Shown piece by piece: positions 1 to 5,921 of a DNA stretch of 9,443 nt. Position 1 is the first letter of the stretch; every line of letters starts with the position of its first letter. The stretch is from Nitrospirota bacterium (lineage in GTDB: Bacteria; Nitrospirota_A; Leptospirillia; Leptospirillales; Leptospirillaceae). A program made the translations under genes and the position numbers. The stretch is from assembly GCA_023480765.1 (NCBI GenBank), contig JAMCWZ010000002.1, forward strand, positions 1-9,443, in the 5' to 3' direction. Under the pieces are notes generated by a model. That model was given only the letters and a program-made list of their open reading frames with translations, did not search any database and was not told the origin of the DNA.

Positions 1-314
1 CGCCAGAGATAGAGCCCTGCCCATACTCCGACAGGAACGGAGAGCGAGCTGGCGATCACAACAAGAACAAGGCTTCCGACGATTCCGTTCAGGATGCCCC
101 CCTGGGTTCCCAGGGGAAAACCGGATGGCACCGTCGAAATGAAATCCCAGCTCAAAGCCGAGCGCCCCTGGCTCCAGGCGACATAAATAATGAGAAGGAG
201 AGGGGACACAGCGAAGAGAAAGAAGAGCCCCGTCAACCCGCCCAGAAGGAGATTCCGGAACTGTCTATAGGGAGAGAGTCCTTCAGAAACGCTGTTCATG
301 GAAGAACGAGACAT
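1..314 (-). CDS. pstA: PstA, phosphate ABC transporter permease (3'-truncated by window edge)
   Basis: This is one of the two membrane subunits of the high-affinity phosphate importer PstSCAB. Only the first 104 residues are present. Two hydrophobic segments are visible, at about residues 22-44 and 73-98. The second begins GGILNGIVGSLVLVV and ends in SVPVGVWAGLYL, which is typical of the start of the PstA transport domain. I place the start at the ATG at 314 (MSRSSMNSV) because GGAGGAGG lies 8 nt upstream. The ATG five codons further in, at 299, has no comparable site. The gene starts 4 nt after the pstC stop codon, and its ribosome-binding site lies inside the last pstC codons, so the two are probably translationally coupled. 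pstB and phoU would be expected beyond the left edge. Confidence 0.9.
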   Translation of the reverse strand, partial: MSRSSMNSVSEGLSPYRQFRNLLLGGLTGLFFLFAVSPLLLIIYVAWSQGRSALSWDFISTVPSGFPLGTQGGILNGIVGSLVLVVIASSLSVPVGVWAGLYLW

Positions 315-318
315 GGGT

Positions 319-1371
319 TTAGCCTCCTCCGACGGAACCGGCAAGTCGACCGCCCATCAGACGAAGAAGCAGCTCCCGGCCGAGGGTATTCACCGCCAGG
401 GTAATGAGCAGGAGGATCAGTCCCAGTTCGACCTCCGCGGCCGCATACAGGGGGTCGATGACCGCATAGGTAAAAGTATTGGCCAACAGGGAGCTGATCG
501 TATAACCGACGTCCTGTATCGTTTCGGGAATGGAAGGCTGATTTCCGACGAGAAGAAGAACCGCCATTGTTTCCCCCACGGCACGTCCAAATCCCAGGAT
601 GACCGACCCGACAATACCGGGCAGGACTTCCCGGAGCTTGACGAAAAAAACGGTTTCGGCCTTTGTCGCTCCAAGGGCATAAGAGGCTTCGACCATTTCC
701 TGAGGAACCATCAGCAGAGAATCCCTCGTCACCGTCGCGACCAGGGGAACAATCATAAAACCCACGACAAAACCGGCAGCCAGAATGCCGTATCCGAGAG
801 GGTCTCCGTTAAAAAAATCCCATCGTTTCCCGAGCGTCTGGGCTAGAAAGGGCTCCAGATGATCCCGCAGGAAGGGCACCATGAACGTAATGCCGAACGC
901 CCCGAAGACAATGGAGGGAATCCCCGCCAGCATCTCCATGAGCGTTGAAACGATTCCGGAAAGCCAGGAAGGAGCGTAGTCCGAGAGGAACAAGGCGGAA
1001 AAGATGGCGATCGGAATCGATGTGATCATGGCGATTCCCGTCACCCACAATGTCCCGACAAGATATGGAAAGGCGCCGAAAATCTTGCGATTGGGATTCC
1101 ATGCGCTCGACCACAGGAAAGAAAGTCCGAACCGGTGAATGGAAGGCCAGGCCGCCACAAGGCAAACCAGAAGAACCACCCCAAAAAGGGCCAGGATCGA
1201 GATTCCCCCGCCTTTCAGAATCCACCCGAAAAGGCGTTCCGATCGACCTGCCAGGTCCTGCTCTTCCCGCACTTCCGGACGATTTTCCACATTGTCCGAT
1301 GGTTTGGGAATCTCTTGCCGCACCGTTTCAGGGGTTTCCAAGATCAACTCCCGTGCTGTTTTCCCGTCCAT
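319..1371 (-). CDS. pstC: PstC, phosphate ABC transporter permease
   Basis: This 350-residue inner-membrane protein is the second permease subunit of the Pst phosphate importer. A hydrophilic N-terminus of about 50 residues (rich in E, R and P) precedes the first membrane helix at about 55-75. Several more helices follow between about 103 and 340. Family hallmarks are LAGIPSIVFG (148-157), the cytoplasmic EAA-type loop EASYALGATKAET (228-240), which contacts the ATPase PstB, and AVGETMAVLLLVGN (264-277). The hydrophilic N-terminal tail makes it somewhat longer than E. coli PstC as I recall it (about 319 residues). The ATG at 1371 directly follows an in-frame TGA. Only a weak purine stretch lies upstream, so translation may start poorly, or at an internal codon. 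It lies 170 bp downstream of pstS, separated by a strong hairpin, and just upstream of pstA. Confidence 0.95.
   Translation of the reverse strand: MDGKTARELILETPETVRQEIPKPSDNVENRPEVREEQDLAGRSERLFGWILKGGGISILALFGVVLLVCLVAAWPSIHRFGLSFLWSSAWNPNRKIFGAFPYLVGTLWVTGIAMITSIPIAIFSALFLSDYAPSWLSGIVSTLMEMLAGIPSIVFGAFGITFMVPFLRDHLEPFLAQTLGKRWDFFNGDPLGYGILAAGFVVGFMIVPLVATVTRDSLLMVPQEMVEASYALGATKAETVFFVKLREVLPGIVGSVILGFGRAVGETMAVLLLVGNQPSIPETIQDVGYTISSLLANTFTYAVIDPLYAAAEVELGLILLLITLAVNTLGRELLLRLMGGRLAGSVGGG
323..330 (-). promoter_or_regulatory. Ribosome-binding site of pstA inside the pstC 3' end
   Basis: GGAGGAGG on the minus strand lies 8 nt before the ATG at 314 and within the final glycine codons of pstC. 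It decides the pstA start in favour of 314 rather than 299. Confidence 0.75.
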
Positions 1372-1541
1372 TCACCATAACCGTTTCAAAGTGTCTTTTT
1401 TCGAGACCGGTATTCAGAGGTCTTTTTCGATTGTGTCCTTAAACGCAGGGCCGGACATCTCCCTGCACAGGAGTTGTCCGGCCTGTTTCATCTCTTCTTT
1501 TCCGCATCCGCGAAACATCAACTGTTCGGATCCGGCAAACG
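1372..1541. other. pstS-pstC intergenic region
   Basis: This 170-bp non-coding stretch separates pstS from pstC. It holds the strong hairpin at 1449-1483. An imperfect direct repeat, GTCTTTTTTCGA at 1393-1404 and GTCTTTTTCGA at 1420-1430 on the plus strand, lies around a small AGACC/GGTCT inverted repeat (1404-1423). I see no PHO box and no convincing promoter here, so pstC is probably transcribed by readthrough from pstS. Confidence 0.6.
1449..1483 (-). terminator. Strong hairpin between pstS and pstC (attenuator or mRNA-stabilising stem)
   Basis: The 9-bp arms GGCCGGACA and TGTCCGGCC are perfectly complementary. After one T/T mismatch, a further 4 bp (CTCC/GGAG) close on a 7-nt loop. On the coding (minus) strand the stem is not followed by a T-run, so it does not look like a classical full-strength intrinsic terminator. 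It more likely allows partial termination, or protects the 3' end of a pstS-only mRNA. Either would give more PstS than permease. Confidence 0.6.
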
Positions 1542-2660
1542 TTATCCGGGAGATCGTTCGTTGAACCCGTTCCCCGGAAGAAGCCGGTTGATGATCTTGT
1601 CCAGACGCGGCTTGAGCGGACGGAAAGGAAGAGGAGCAAAGCCGCTCTTGACGGTATACTGTGGTGCCTGGCCTTTCGTCAGGGCCCACATCAACAGATT
1701 CCGGACATCTTTCATTGTTCCTGCATCCAGGTTCGTATTGATCATCCAGAATTCGAAATTCGCATCCGGATAGACGTTTTTTCCGTGAATGTTCCAGACG
1801 ATCGACCGGTTGAAGTCATCGGGAAAGCTGGGGTCCTTCAGGGCCGCGTGTCCTGCCGCCCGGATCGTGTCAACGGACCCCCGGACAAACTCTCCATCCA
1901 GATTCTTCAGGGCACCGGTCGTCAGATGGTATTCCATCACCCATCCCAGACCGACATAACCGATAGAACCGGGAGAAGACATCACGGCGGCAACAACCGC
2001 ATCACTTCCGTTATAACCGGATCCGACAGGCCAGGCCGGAGACATATCCCGACCGACCTGGTTGTACCACTCCCGGGAAGTCTGGTTCAGATAATCGGTA
2101 AAGACAAAGGTTGTGCCGGACGCGTCCGCCCGGTGAACCACCCGGATCCGGGTGTGGGGGAGAGACACGGAAGGGTTGAGGGCACGGATCTGACGATCGT
2201 TCCAGAACCGGATCTTTCCCAGATAAATCCGGGCCAGGACTTTTCCGTCGAAATTCAGGACGGTCTTCTTGTCCAGACCGGGAATATTGTAAATCACCTG
2301 GGCATCGTCAAACGCGATCGGCACGCTCACCAGGTTTGCATAACGTTGCCGGAATTCTTTTGTCAGATAGGCATCACTGGCTCCGACGGTGATATTTCCG
2401 TTGGCCGCATTGGCGATTCCGAATCCCGATCCTGTCGACGCGACGGAAATGTGGACACCCGGATGCTGTTTCATATAGGCCAATGCCCAGACCTGCTCAA
2501 GAGGAAAGAGCATCGTAGAACCAGAGATGGTGATATTGCTGGCCGCCAGGCTTCCGGTGGGCCGGAATGCCCCCGCCATCAGAAGAGTGCAGAAAAGAAA
2601 AGCCGCCATAAGAATGCGTCGTCCGGAAAAACCCCCATCCAGACGGGTCATGCTGCCCAT
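1542..2660 (-). CDS. pstS: PstS, periplasmic phosphate-binding protein
   Basis: This 372-residue solute-binding protein captures inorganic phosphate in the periplasm and delivers it to PstC/PstA. A Sec-type signal peptide is clear: basic GRR at 13-15, a hydrophobic core at about 16-32, and likely cleavage near SLAA/S at 40-41. Family signatures are GSTMLFPL (47-54) and STGSGFGI (75-82), which form phosphate-contacting loops. GASD (93-96), YLGKIRFWND (146-155), RADASGTTFVFTDYL (177-191), SSPGSIGYVG (228-237) and GFAPLP (340-345) follow. AAGGAGG lies 5 nt before the ATG at 2660, an excellent ribosome-binding site. The gene sits 61 bp downstream of the response regulator, and a triple PHO box overlaps the end of that gene, so strong induction under phosphate starvation is expected. 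Confidence 0.96.
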   Translation of the reverse strand: MGSMTRLDGGFSGRRILMAAFLFCTLLMAGAFRPTGSLAASNITISGSTMLFPLEQVWALAYMKQHPGVHISVASTGSGFGIANAANGNITVGASDAYLTKEFRQRYANLVSVPIAFDDAQVIYNIPGLDKKTVLNFDGKVLARIYLGKIRFWNDRQIRALNPSVSLPHTRIRVVHRADASGTTFVFTDYLNQTSREWYNQVGRDMSPAWPVGSGYNGSDAVVAAVMSSPGSIGYVGLGWVMEYHLTTGALKNLDGEFVRGSVDTIRAAGHAALKDPSFPDDFNRSIVWNIHGKNVYPDANFEFWMINTNLDAGTMKDVRNLLMWALTKGQAPQYTVKSGFAPLPFRPLKPRLDKIINRLLPGNGFNERSPG

Positions 2661-2708
2661 GAATTCCTCCTTTGGGTGTCGTAATGGAATATCAATAAAA
2701 CAATACGG

Positions 2709-2741
2709 GAAAATGACAGACCTATGACAAAACAGTTACAG
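2709..2741 (-). promoter_or_regulatory. Triple PHO box upstream of pstS, overlapping the regulator stop codon
   Basis: On the minus strand three half-sites occur at exact 11-bp steps: CTGTAAC (2741-2735), TTGTCAT (2730-2724) and CTGTCAT (2719-2713). They match the known PhoB recognition pattern of 7-bp CTGTCAT-like cores with A/T-rich 4-bp spacers. The middle half-site covers the last codons and TAG stop of the regulator gene. The regulator binding here would replace a -35 element. AT-rich -10 candidates are TATTGT (2705-2700) and TATTGA (2697-2692). Confidence 0.85.
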
Positions 2742-3690
2742 AACGTCGGAAGCCTTCTTTTTCCTCCTCTCTGATCTGTTGCTCGTCCTTCATCCGCTCG
2801 GCAAAGCGCTGCCGGGCCACCCGGGAAGACCAGTCCAGATAGATCCTGCAGGCCTGATGTTCCTTCGTCCGGCAAATGACCTCCCGATAGATCTTCCGGC
2901 TGACCGGTCCCATGTGTCCTTCTCCCGACAGGACACAAAAAGATTGCGAAGGGCTCTGCGCCTTTCTTAAATGCGGGCAATCTTCGGGAAGTCTCCCCCA
3001 GACACGACCGGCATTTTCATTCGCTGTATGCAGTTTTCGACGGAGAGCCCATATGTGAACATTCAGATTGTGCTCATCCACTTCCCAGGATTCTCCCCAG
3101 AGGACTTTCATCAATTCTTCCCTGCGGATCACCACATCTTCGTGACTGACGAGATAGACCAGAATACGAAACTCGATCGGGGTCAGACGGATCTCCCGTC
3201 CGTCGATGCGCGTCTCATACCGGTAGGTATCCACAACCAGGTCTCCCAGGTCATAGCGCGCTTTCGGCATGGGACCCGAATCGCGTTCCTTTTCCACACG
3301 ACGGGCCAGGGCATGGACACGGGCCACAAGCTCTCTGGAAGAAAAGGGCTTTGCAAGAAAATCGTCCGCCCCTTCTTCGATCGTCCGGATTTTCCAGTCC
3401 GCGTCGGACACGGCGGACAGGGCCAGAATCGGCACCTTTCCGATATTTTTCTGGGATCGGATAAAACGGACAACCTCGACTCCGTCCCGCAAGGGCAGCA
3501 TGATGTCGAGAATGACCAGGTCGAGCGTTCCCTGCCCCATAATCCGCCGCAAGACCCAGACGGCCTCTTCCCCGTCCCGGGCGGTCACGACCCGGAACCC
3601 TTCCCGGGTCAGGAGATTCCGGCACAACAGCAACAAATCCTCTTCGTCATCGACAATCAGCACCACTGGCATTTCTTTGCTCTCATCCAT
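2722..3690 (-). CDS. PhoB/OmpR-type response regulator with a C-terminal four-cysteine extension
   Basis: This 322-residue transcription factor has three parts. A receiver domain (about 8-125) carries the acidic pair D14/D15, phosphoacceptor D62 in LVILDIMLP, S92 and K114-P115. A winged-helix DNA-binding domain (about 146-233) contains LTPIEFRILVYL, a LWGES turn and a NVHIWALRRKL recognition helix. Instead of ending at the usual hairpin, the protein continues for about 90 residues. That tail has C238-P-H-L, C252, C273 and C281 (C-x13-C-x20-C-x7-C), then a charged helix rich in E, K, R and Q at about 290-312. OmpR-family proteins are normally about 230 residues. GGAGG lies 7 nt before the ATG. 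Position next to pstS and PHO boxes at both ends suggest it is the phosphate regulator (PhoB role). The cysteines could bind Zn or an Fe-S cluster; that is inference. No partner kinase is in the window. Confidence 0.9.
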   Translation of the reverse strand: MDESKEMPVVLIVDDEEDLLLLCRNLLTREGFRVVTARDGEEAVWVLRRIMGQGTLDLVILDIMLPLRDGVEVVRFIRSQKNIGKVPILALSAVSDADWKIRTIEEGADDFLAKPFSSRELVARVHALARRVEKERDSGPMPKARYDLGDLVVDTYRYETRIDGREIRLTPIEFRILVYLVSHEDVVIRREELMKVLWGESWEVDEHNLNVHIWALRRKLHTANENAGRVWGRLPEDCPHLRKAQSPSQSFCVLSGEGHMGPVSRKIYREVICRTKEHQACRIYLDWSSRVARQRFAERMKDEQQIREEEKEGFRRSVTVLS

Positions 3691-3747
3691 CGCCCATCCT
3701 CCACCCGATCCGAACAGCTTTGGCTCCCGGGATTCTTCCGGTTGTGC

Positions 3748-3788
3748 TCATCCTGACAGAGAGACTTTTCGGGCGAATGTCAGGATGA
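3748..3788. repeat. 11-bp perfect inverted repeat upstream of the response regulator
   Basis: TCATCCTGACA (3748-3758) and TGTCAGGATGA (3778-3788) are exact reverse complements separated by 19 nt. The right arm overlaps the PHO-box half-sites of the regulator promoter. It may be a 5'-UTR stem or a second operator. Confidence 0.6.
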
Positions 3789-3805
3789 TGACAAACGGAA
3801 GACAG
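3773..3805 (-). promoter_or_regulatory. Triple PHO box upstream of the response regulator gene
   Basis: On the minus strand the half-sites CTGTCTT (3805-3799), TTGTCAT (3794-3788) and CTGACAT (3783-3777) follow each other at exact 11-bp steps. Each differs from CTGTCAT by one base at most. The site lies just after the terminator hairpin of the porin gene and about 85 bp before the regulator ATG, which suggests autoregulation. I see no good -10 element at the expected distance. Confidence 0.7.
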
Positions 3806-3810
3806 GAATT

Positions 3811-3835
3811 GGGGAGAGGGGATTCCCCTCCCCCC
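3811..3835 (-). terminator. G/C-rich hairpin downstream of the porin gene
   Basis: GGGGAGAGGGG (3811-3821) can pair with the C-rich stretch 3825-3835 across an ATT loop. This gives 6 bp, one A/C mismatch and 4 more bp. It begins 7 nt after the porin stop codon. On the minus strand the following bases are only moderately T-rich (AATTCCTGTCTT), so termination may be partial. It separates the porin from the regulator transcription unit. Confidence 0.6.
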
Positions 3836-3842
3836 CGTTTCC

Positions 3843-5504
3843 TCAGAAGAAATAGAACCAGGACATCATTACCCGGTTGTCGAGGGCCGAGATGCCGGTT
3901 GTATACAGCGTATCGTACTGACCGTATTCAAGACCCGCCCGCACGGCCGGGGTAAAGTCGTGCCAGATGTTCACAAACGTAAAGGTATTCCGGGTCCAGG
4001 GCGCCAGGTATTTATAGAGCCCGTTCGTCGAACCGGCTCCTCCCAGCGTTGTCGCTCCCACCGCATCGGCGATGGACTGGAGGTTGGACGAGTTGTCCAC
4101 GGCGAACCCCAGGGATATCGACGTGTGGGCATCGTCGGGAAAGTAATATTGCAGATTGACGTTGTAGGTCTGGATGTCCAGGGGAACAAAGGCGTTCCCG
4201 TTGGCGAACCCTTCTCCCGCCGGAAGGCCGGGCGCCAGGGCCGAACAGGTGGAATTGGGAGGACAGTTGCTGACAAAGTTGTTTGGCCCGATGCCGAAAT
4301 TCATGTTCGGAAACTGGAAGGCATCCCCCTGTCCCCAGGTGTACTCGGCGGTCAGCGTCAGGTTGTTGCCGGGTTTTCCATTCCGCACCGGCAGGATGGG
4401 AAGCCACAGATCCACCGCTTCGGCCGAGGTCCAGGAGTTGAAACCGGAGCTTGGCAAAGTTGTACTGACCTTTGACGAGTTTACATTCGTCTGCTGAAAA
4501 TACCCGTCATAATTGGACTGAATCGCGGAAAATCCCAGAGAAGCCGGGAACTGGCCCTTCCCCGTATCTCCGATCATCCCCTCTCCCATCCAGTCGGAAT
4601 CGGCAATCTTGATCCCTTCCACGAAGGCGGGCATGCCGGAGGCGTTGTACTGGGGCATCATGGCGCTGATGGCCGGCTCGACCTTCAGACCGTCCGTGGC
4701 ATGAATGATCTTGTACCAGCGGGCCTGGGGAAAACGACCGTAGAGGGTTCCCGGTGCCGGAGCGATCTGGACCGAGTTGTAAATGTTATAGGGCTGCCAG
4801 CCGAACAGGGACCAATACTGTCCCAACAGAAAGTTCCCGTATCCGGGGGTCGTGATGTCCATGAAGAAATGGCGGATGCGGAAGATCGGATTGGTGAAGT
4901 ACCCCGTGTTTTCCCCTCCGGCCACCGCGTATTGAGACTCTCCCGGATCGGCCAGAAAGTCCATCTCGAGAAGGGCGCGCAGCTTGTAGCCATGATACAC
5001 CGGCGAAGACAGGGCAAATCCGATACGGGAGTTATTCACATCAAAACCGTAGCTGGAGGAGTTGATCGTCTTGCCGAGAGCGTCGTTTCCAGCACTCACT
5101 TTGGAATTATTGGGGTTCTGGATCGTCCCGGCATTCGCCGCCCCTCCGTTGAACGGCCAGTTGTTGAACGAGTTGGACGAGTCGTACATGGTGTCGAATT
5201 CGACAAACCCGTACATCATCGTGGTCCACTTGCCCAGCATGGATGTATATCCGGGAGGAGGGGCGTCCGGCATCAGGTTCTGAAACGAGTTGTGGAACTC
5301 CGAGTTGTAGCTGTCCGGATCCGTCGGGACGGAATTCGCTGCCGGAGCGGGTGCCGGTGTTCCCGACTGGTTGTTTGCCGTATTGCCCTGATGAGAATAA
5401 GGGGTGTCCGGGCTCAGGTTGTCGGCCATCGAAACGGCCGGCGCGCCAAGAGCCAGAAGCCCTGAAGCCAGAAGGCCGACGGCCTTCTGAAGTGTTTTAC
5501 GCAT
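3843..5504 (-). CDS. Outer-membrane beta-barrel porin, putatively phosphate-starvation regulated
   Basis: The predicted product has 553 residues. I chose the ATG at 5504 because GGGGAGG lies 8 nt upstream and the protein then begins with a clean Sec signal peptide (MRKTLQ, hydrophobic core at about 8-20, cleavage near VSMA/DN at 27). The open frame reaches 50 codons further upstream, but that stretch has no signal-peptide character. A low-complexity Pro/Ala/Asn/Ser linker (about 28-85) precedes the barrel, which starts at YGFVEFDTMYDS. Amphipathic aromatic strands follow, with RIGFALSSPVYHGYKLRALL and FRIRHFFMDI. The protein ends in WFYFF, the C-terminal aromatic signature read by the BAM machinery. 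One short C-x5-C pair (C414, C420) probably lies in a loop. Style resembles DcaP/OprP-like porins, but I cannot assign a family firmly. Location upstream of the Pst genes and a PHO-box-like site in its leader suggest passage of phosphate or phosphorylated solutes. Confidence 0.85.
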   Translation of the reverse strand: MRKTLQKAVGLLASGLLALGAPAVSMADNLSPDTPYSHQGNTANNQSGTPAPAPAANSVPTDPDSYNSEFHNSFQNLMPDAPPPGYTSMLGKWTTMMYGFVEFDTMYDSSNSFNNWPFNGGAANAGTIQNPNNSKVSAGNDALGKTINSSSYGFDVNNSRIGFALSSPVYHGYKLRALLEMDFLADPGESQYAVAGGENTGYFTNPIFRIRHFFMDITTPGYGNFLLGQYWSLFGWQPYNIYNSVQIAPAPGTLYGRFPQARWYKIIHATDGLKVEPAISAMMPQYNASGMPAFVEGIKIADSDWMGEGMIGDTGKGQFPASLGFSAIQSNYDGYFQQTNVNSSKVSTTLPSSGFNSWTSAEAVDLWLPILPVRNGKPGNNLTLTAEYTWGQGDAFQFPNMNFGIGPNNFVSNCPPNSTCSALAPGLPAGEGFANGNAFVPLDIQTYNVNLQYYFPDDAHTSISLGFAVDNSSNLQSIADAVGATTLGGAGSTNGLYKYLAPWTRNTFTFVNIWHDFTPAVRAGLEYGQYDTLYTTGISALDNRVMMSWFYFF

Positions 5505-5512
5505 GACGAAAA

Positions 5513-5519
5513 CCTCCCC
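5513..5519 (-). promoter_or_regulatory. Ribosome-binding site that fixes the porin start
   Basis: GGGGAGG on the minus strand lies 8 nt before the ATG at 5504. It supports the start at the signal peptide over the longer open frame reaching 5654. Confidence 0.75.
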
Positions 5520-5563
5520 AAAAGAAAGAGTCCAGTGCAACCAACGATCTTGCCTGAAACCAG

Positions 5564-5579
5564 CCAAACGCGTGTTTGG
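5564..5579. repeat. Palindrome in the porin leader
   Basis: CCAAAC and GTTTGG form perfect 6-bp arms around a 4-nt centre (GCGT on the plus strand). On the porin mRNA strand a flanking CCAG/CTGG pair can extend the stem across a 5-nt bulge. It lies about 60 nt before the porin ATG, so it could be a 5'-UTR hairpin or a repressor site. Confidence 0.5.
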
Positions 5580-5645
5580 GAAATCTGGCCATTGTGCTTT
5601 ATGCGGGTTCGGAACGGAGACCACTTTACGAAACAGTGAAGACCA

Positions 5646-5678
5646 TTTCCTCAAGGAGATGTGACAAAACGGTTAACG
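5646..5678 (-). promoter_or_regulatory. Candidate PHO box upstream of the porin
   Basis: On the minus strand CGTTAAC (5678-5672) and TTGTCAC (5667-5661) lie 11 bp apart. A third position, CCTTGAG (5656-5650), is degenerate. The stretch AACCGTTTTGTCACA matches 13 of 15 bases of the corresponding part of the pstS PHO box (AACTGTTTTGTCATA). It is about 140 bp upstream of the porin ATG, which implies a long leader. No clear -10 element is visible. Confidence 0.55.
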
Positions 5679-5757
5679 GACTCCTCTCTGAACCGGATCC
5701 CGGGAATGGTTCCGATCGATTGGAGCGAGCGATCCTCGAAGAGGTGGATTTGAAAAA

Positions 5758-5786
5758 TTGACAGAGCAGAATTCGTTGCGGATGAT
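5758..5786 (+). promoter_or_regulatory. Putative sigma-70-type promoter for the thiamine-binding-family gene
   Basis: A perfect -35 hexamer TTGACA (5758-5763) is followed by a 17-bp spacer and the -10-like hexamer GATGAT (5781-5786, 4 of 6 matches). It points toward the gene starting at 5922. Confidence 0.45.
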
Positions 5787-5875
5787 GAAACAAAGGTCGC
5801 GAAGGAGAAAAATTTGTTCTTTCCGGGAGAGGATCGCCTGTGGACTTTCCAGAGTCTTCCTGTTCCGGTTTTGCC

Positions 5876-5902
5876 TGTCTTTAAATTTTGTTTGTCTTTA
5901 AA
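5876..5902 (+). repeat. 10-bp direct repeat before the 5922 gene
   Basis: TGTCTTTAAA occurs at 5876-5885 and again at 5893-5902, with starts 17 bp apart. The copies end 5 nt before the ribosome-binding region GAAAGGAG. This could be a tandem operator or an AT-rich translational enhancer. Confidence 0.6.
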
Positions 5903-5921
5903 ATTGAAAGGAGAATGATGT

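Larger units (their letters stand above)
5505..5921. other. Divergent non-coding region between the porin and the thiamine-binding-family gene
   Basis: These 417 bp hold no convincing gene. On the porin side there is a long leader with a 6-bp-arm palindrome (5564-5579) and a PHO-box-like site (5646-5678). On the plus-strand side there is a sigma-70-like promoter (5758-5786) and a 10-bp direct repeat just before the ribosome-binding site (5876-5902). A 103-codon minus-strand open frame across 5651-5962 has no plausible start signal and no family resemblance that I recognise. Confidence 0.6.

Noticed and set aside
1404..1427. AGACC/GGTCT stem followed by T-run on the plus strand between pstS and pstC
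   Set aside because: The T-run is on the strand opposite to transcription and no plus-strand gene precedes it. The stem is only 5 bp.
1785..2684. 299-codon plus-strand open frame opposite pstS
   Set aside because: It is a shadow of pstS. The product is rich in G, R, D and H with no recognisable domain, while the pstS frame is complete with a signal peptide.
2971..3756. 261-codon plus-strand open frame opposite the response regulator
   Set aside because: Antisense shadow; the regulator frame has intact receiver and winged-helix motifs.
5505..5654. Upstream extension of the porin reading frame by 50 codons
   Set aside because: It has no ribosome-binding site that I can see and no signal-peptide character. 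The ATG at 5504 has GGGGAGG 8 nt upstream and starts a clean signal peptide.
5787..5921. TPP riboswitch upstream of the thiamine-binding-family gene
   Set aside because: I looked for the conserved CUGAGA and the CCUGAU-type THI-box segments and found neither.
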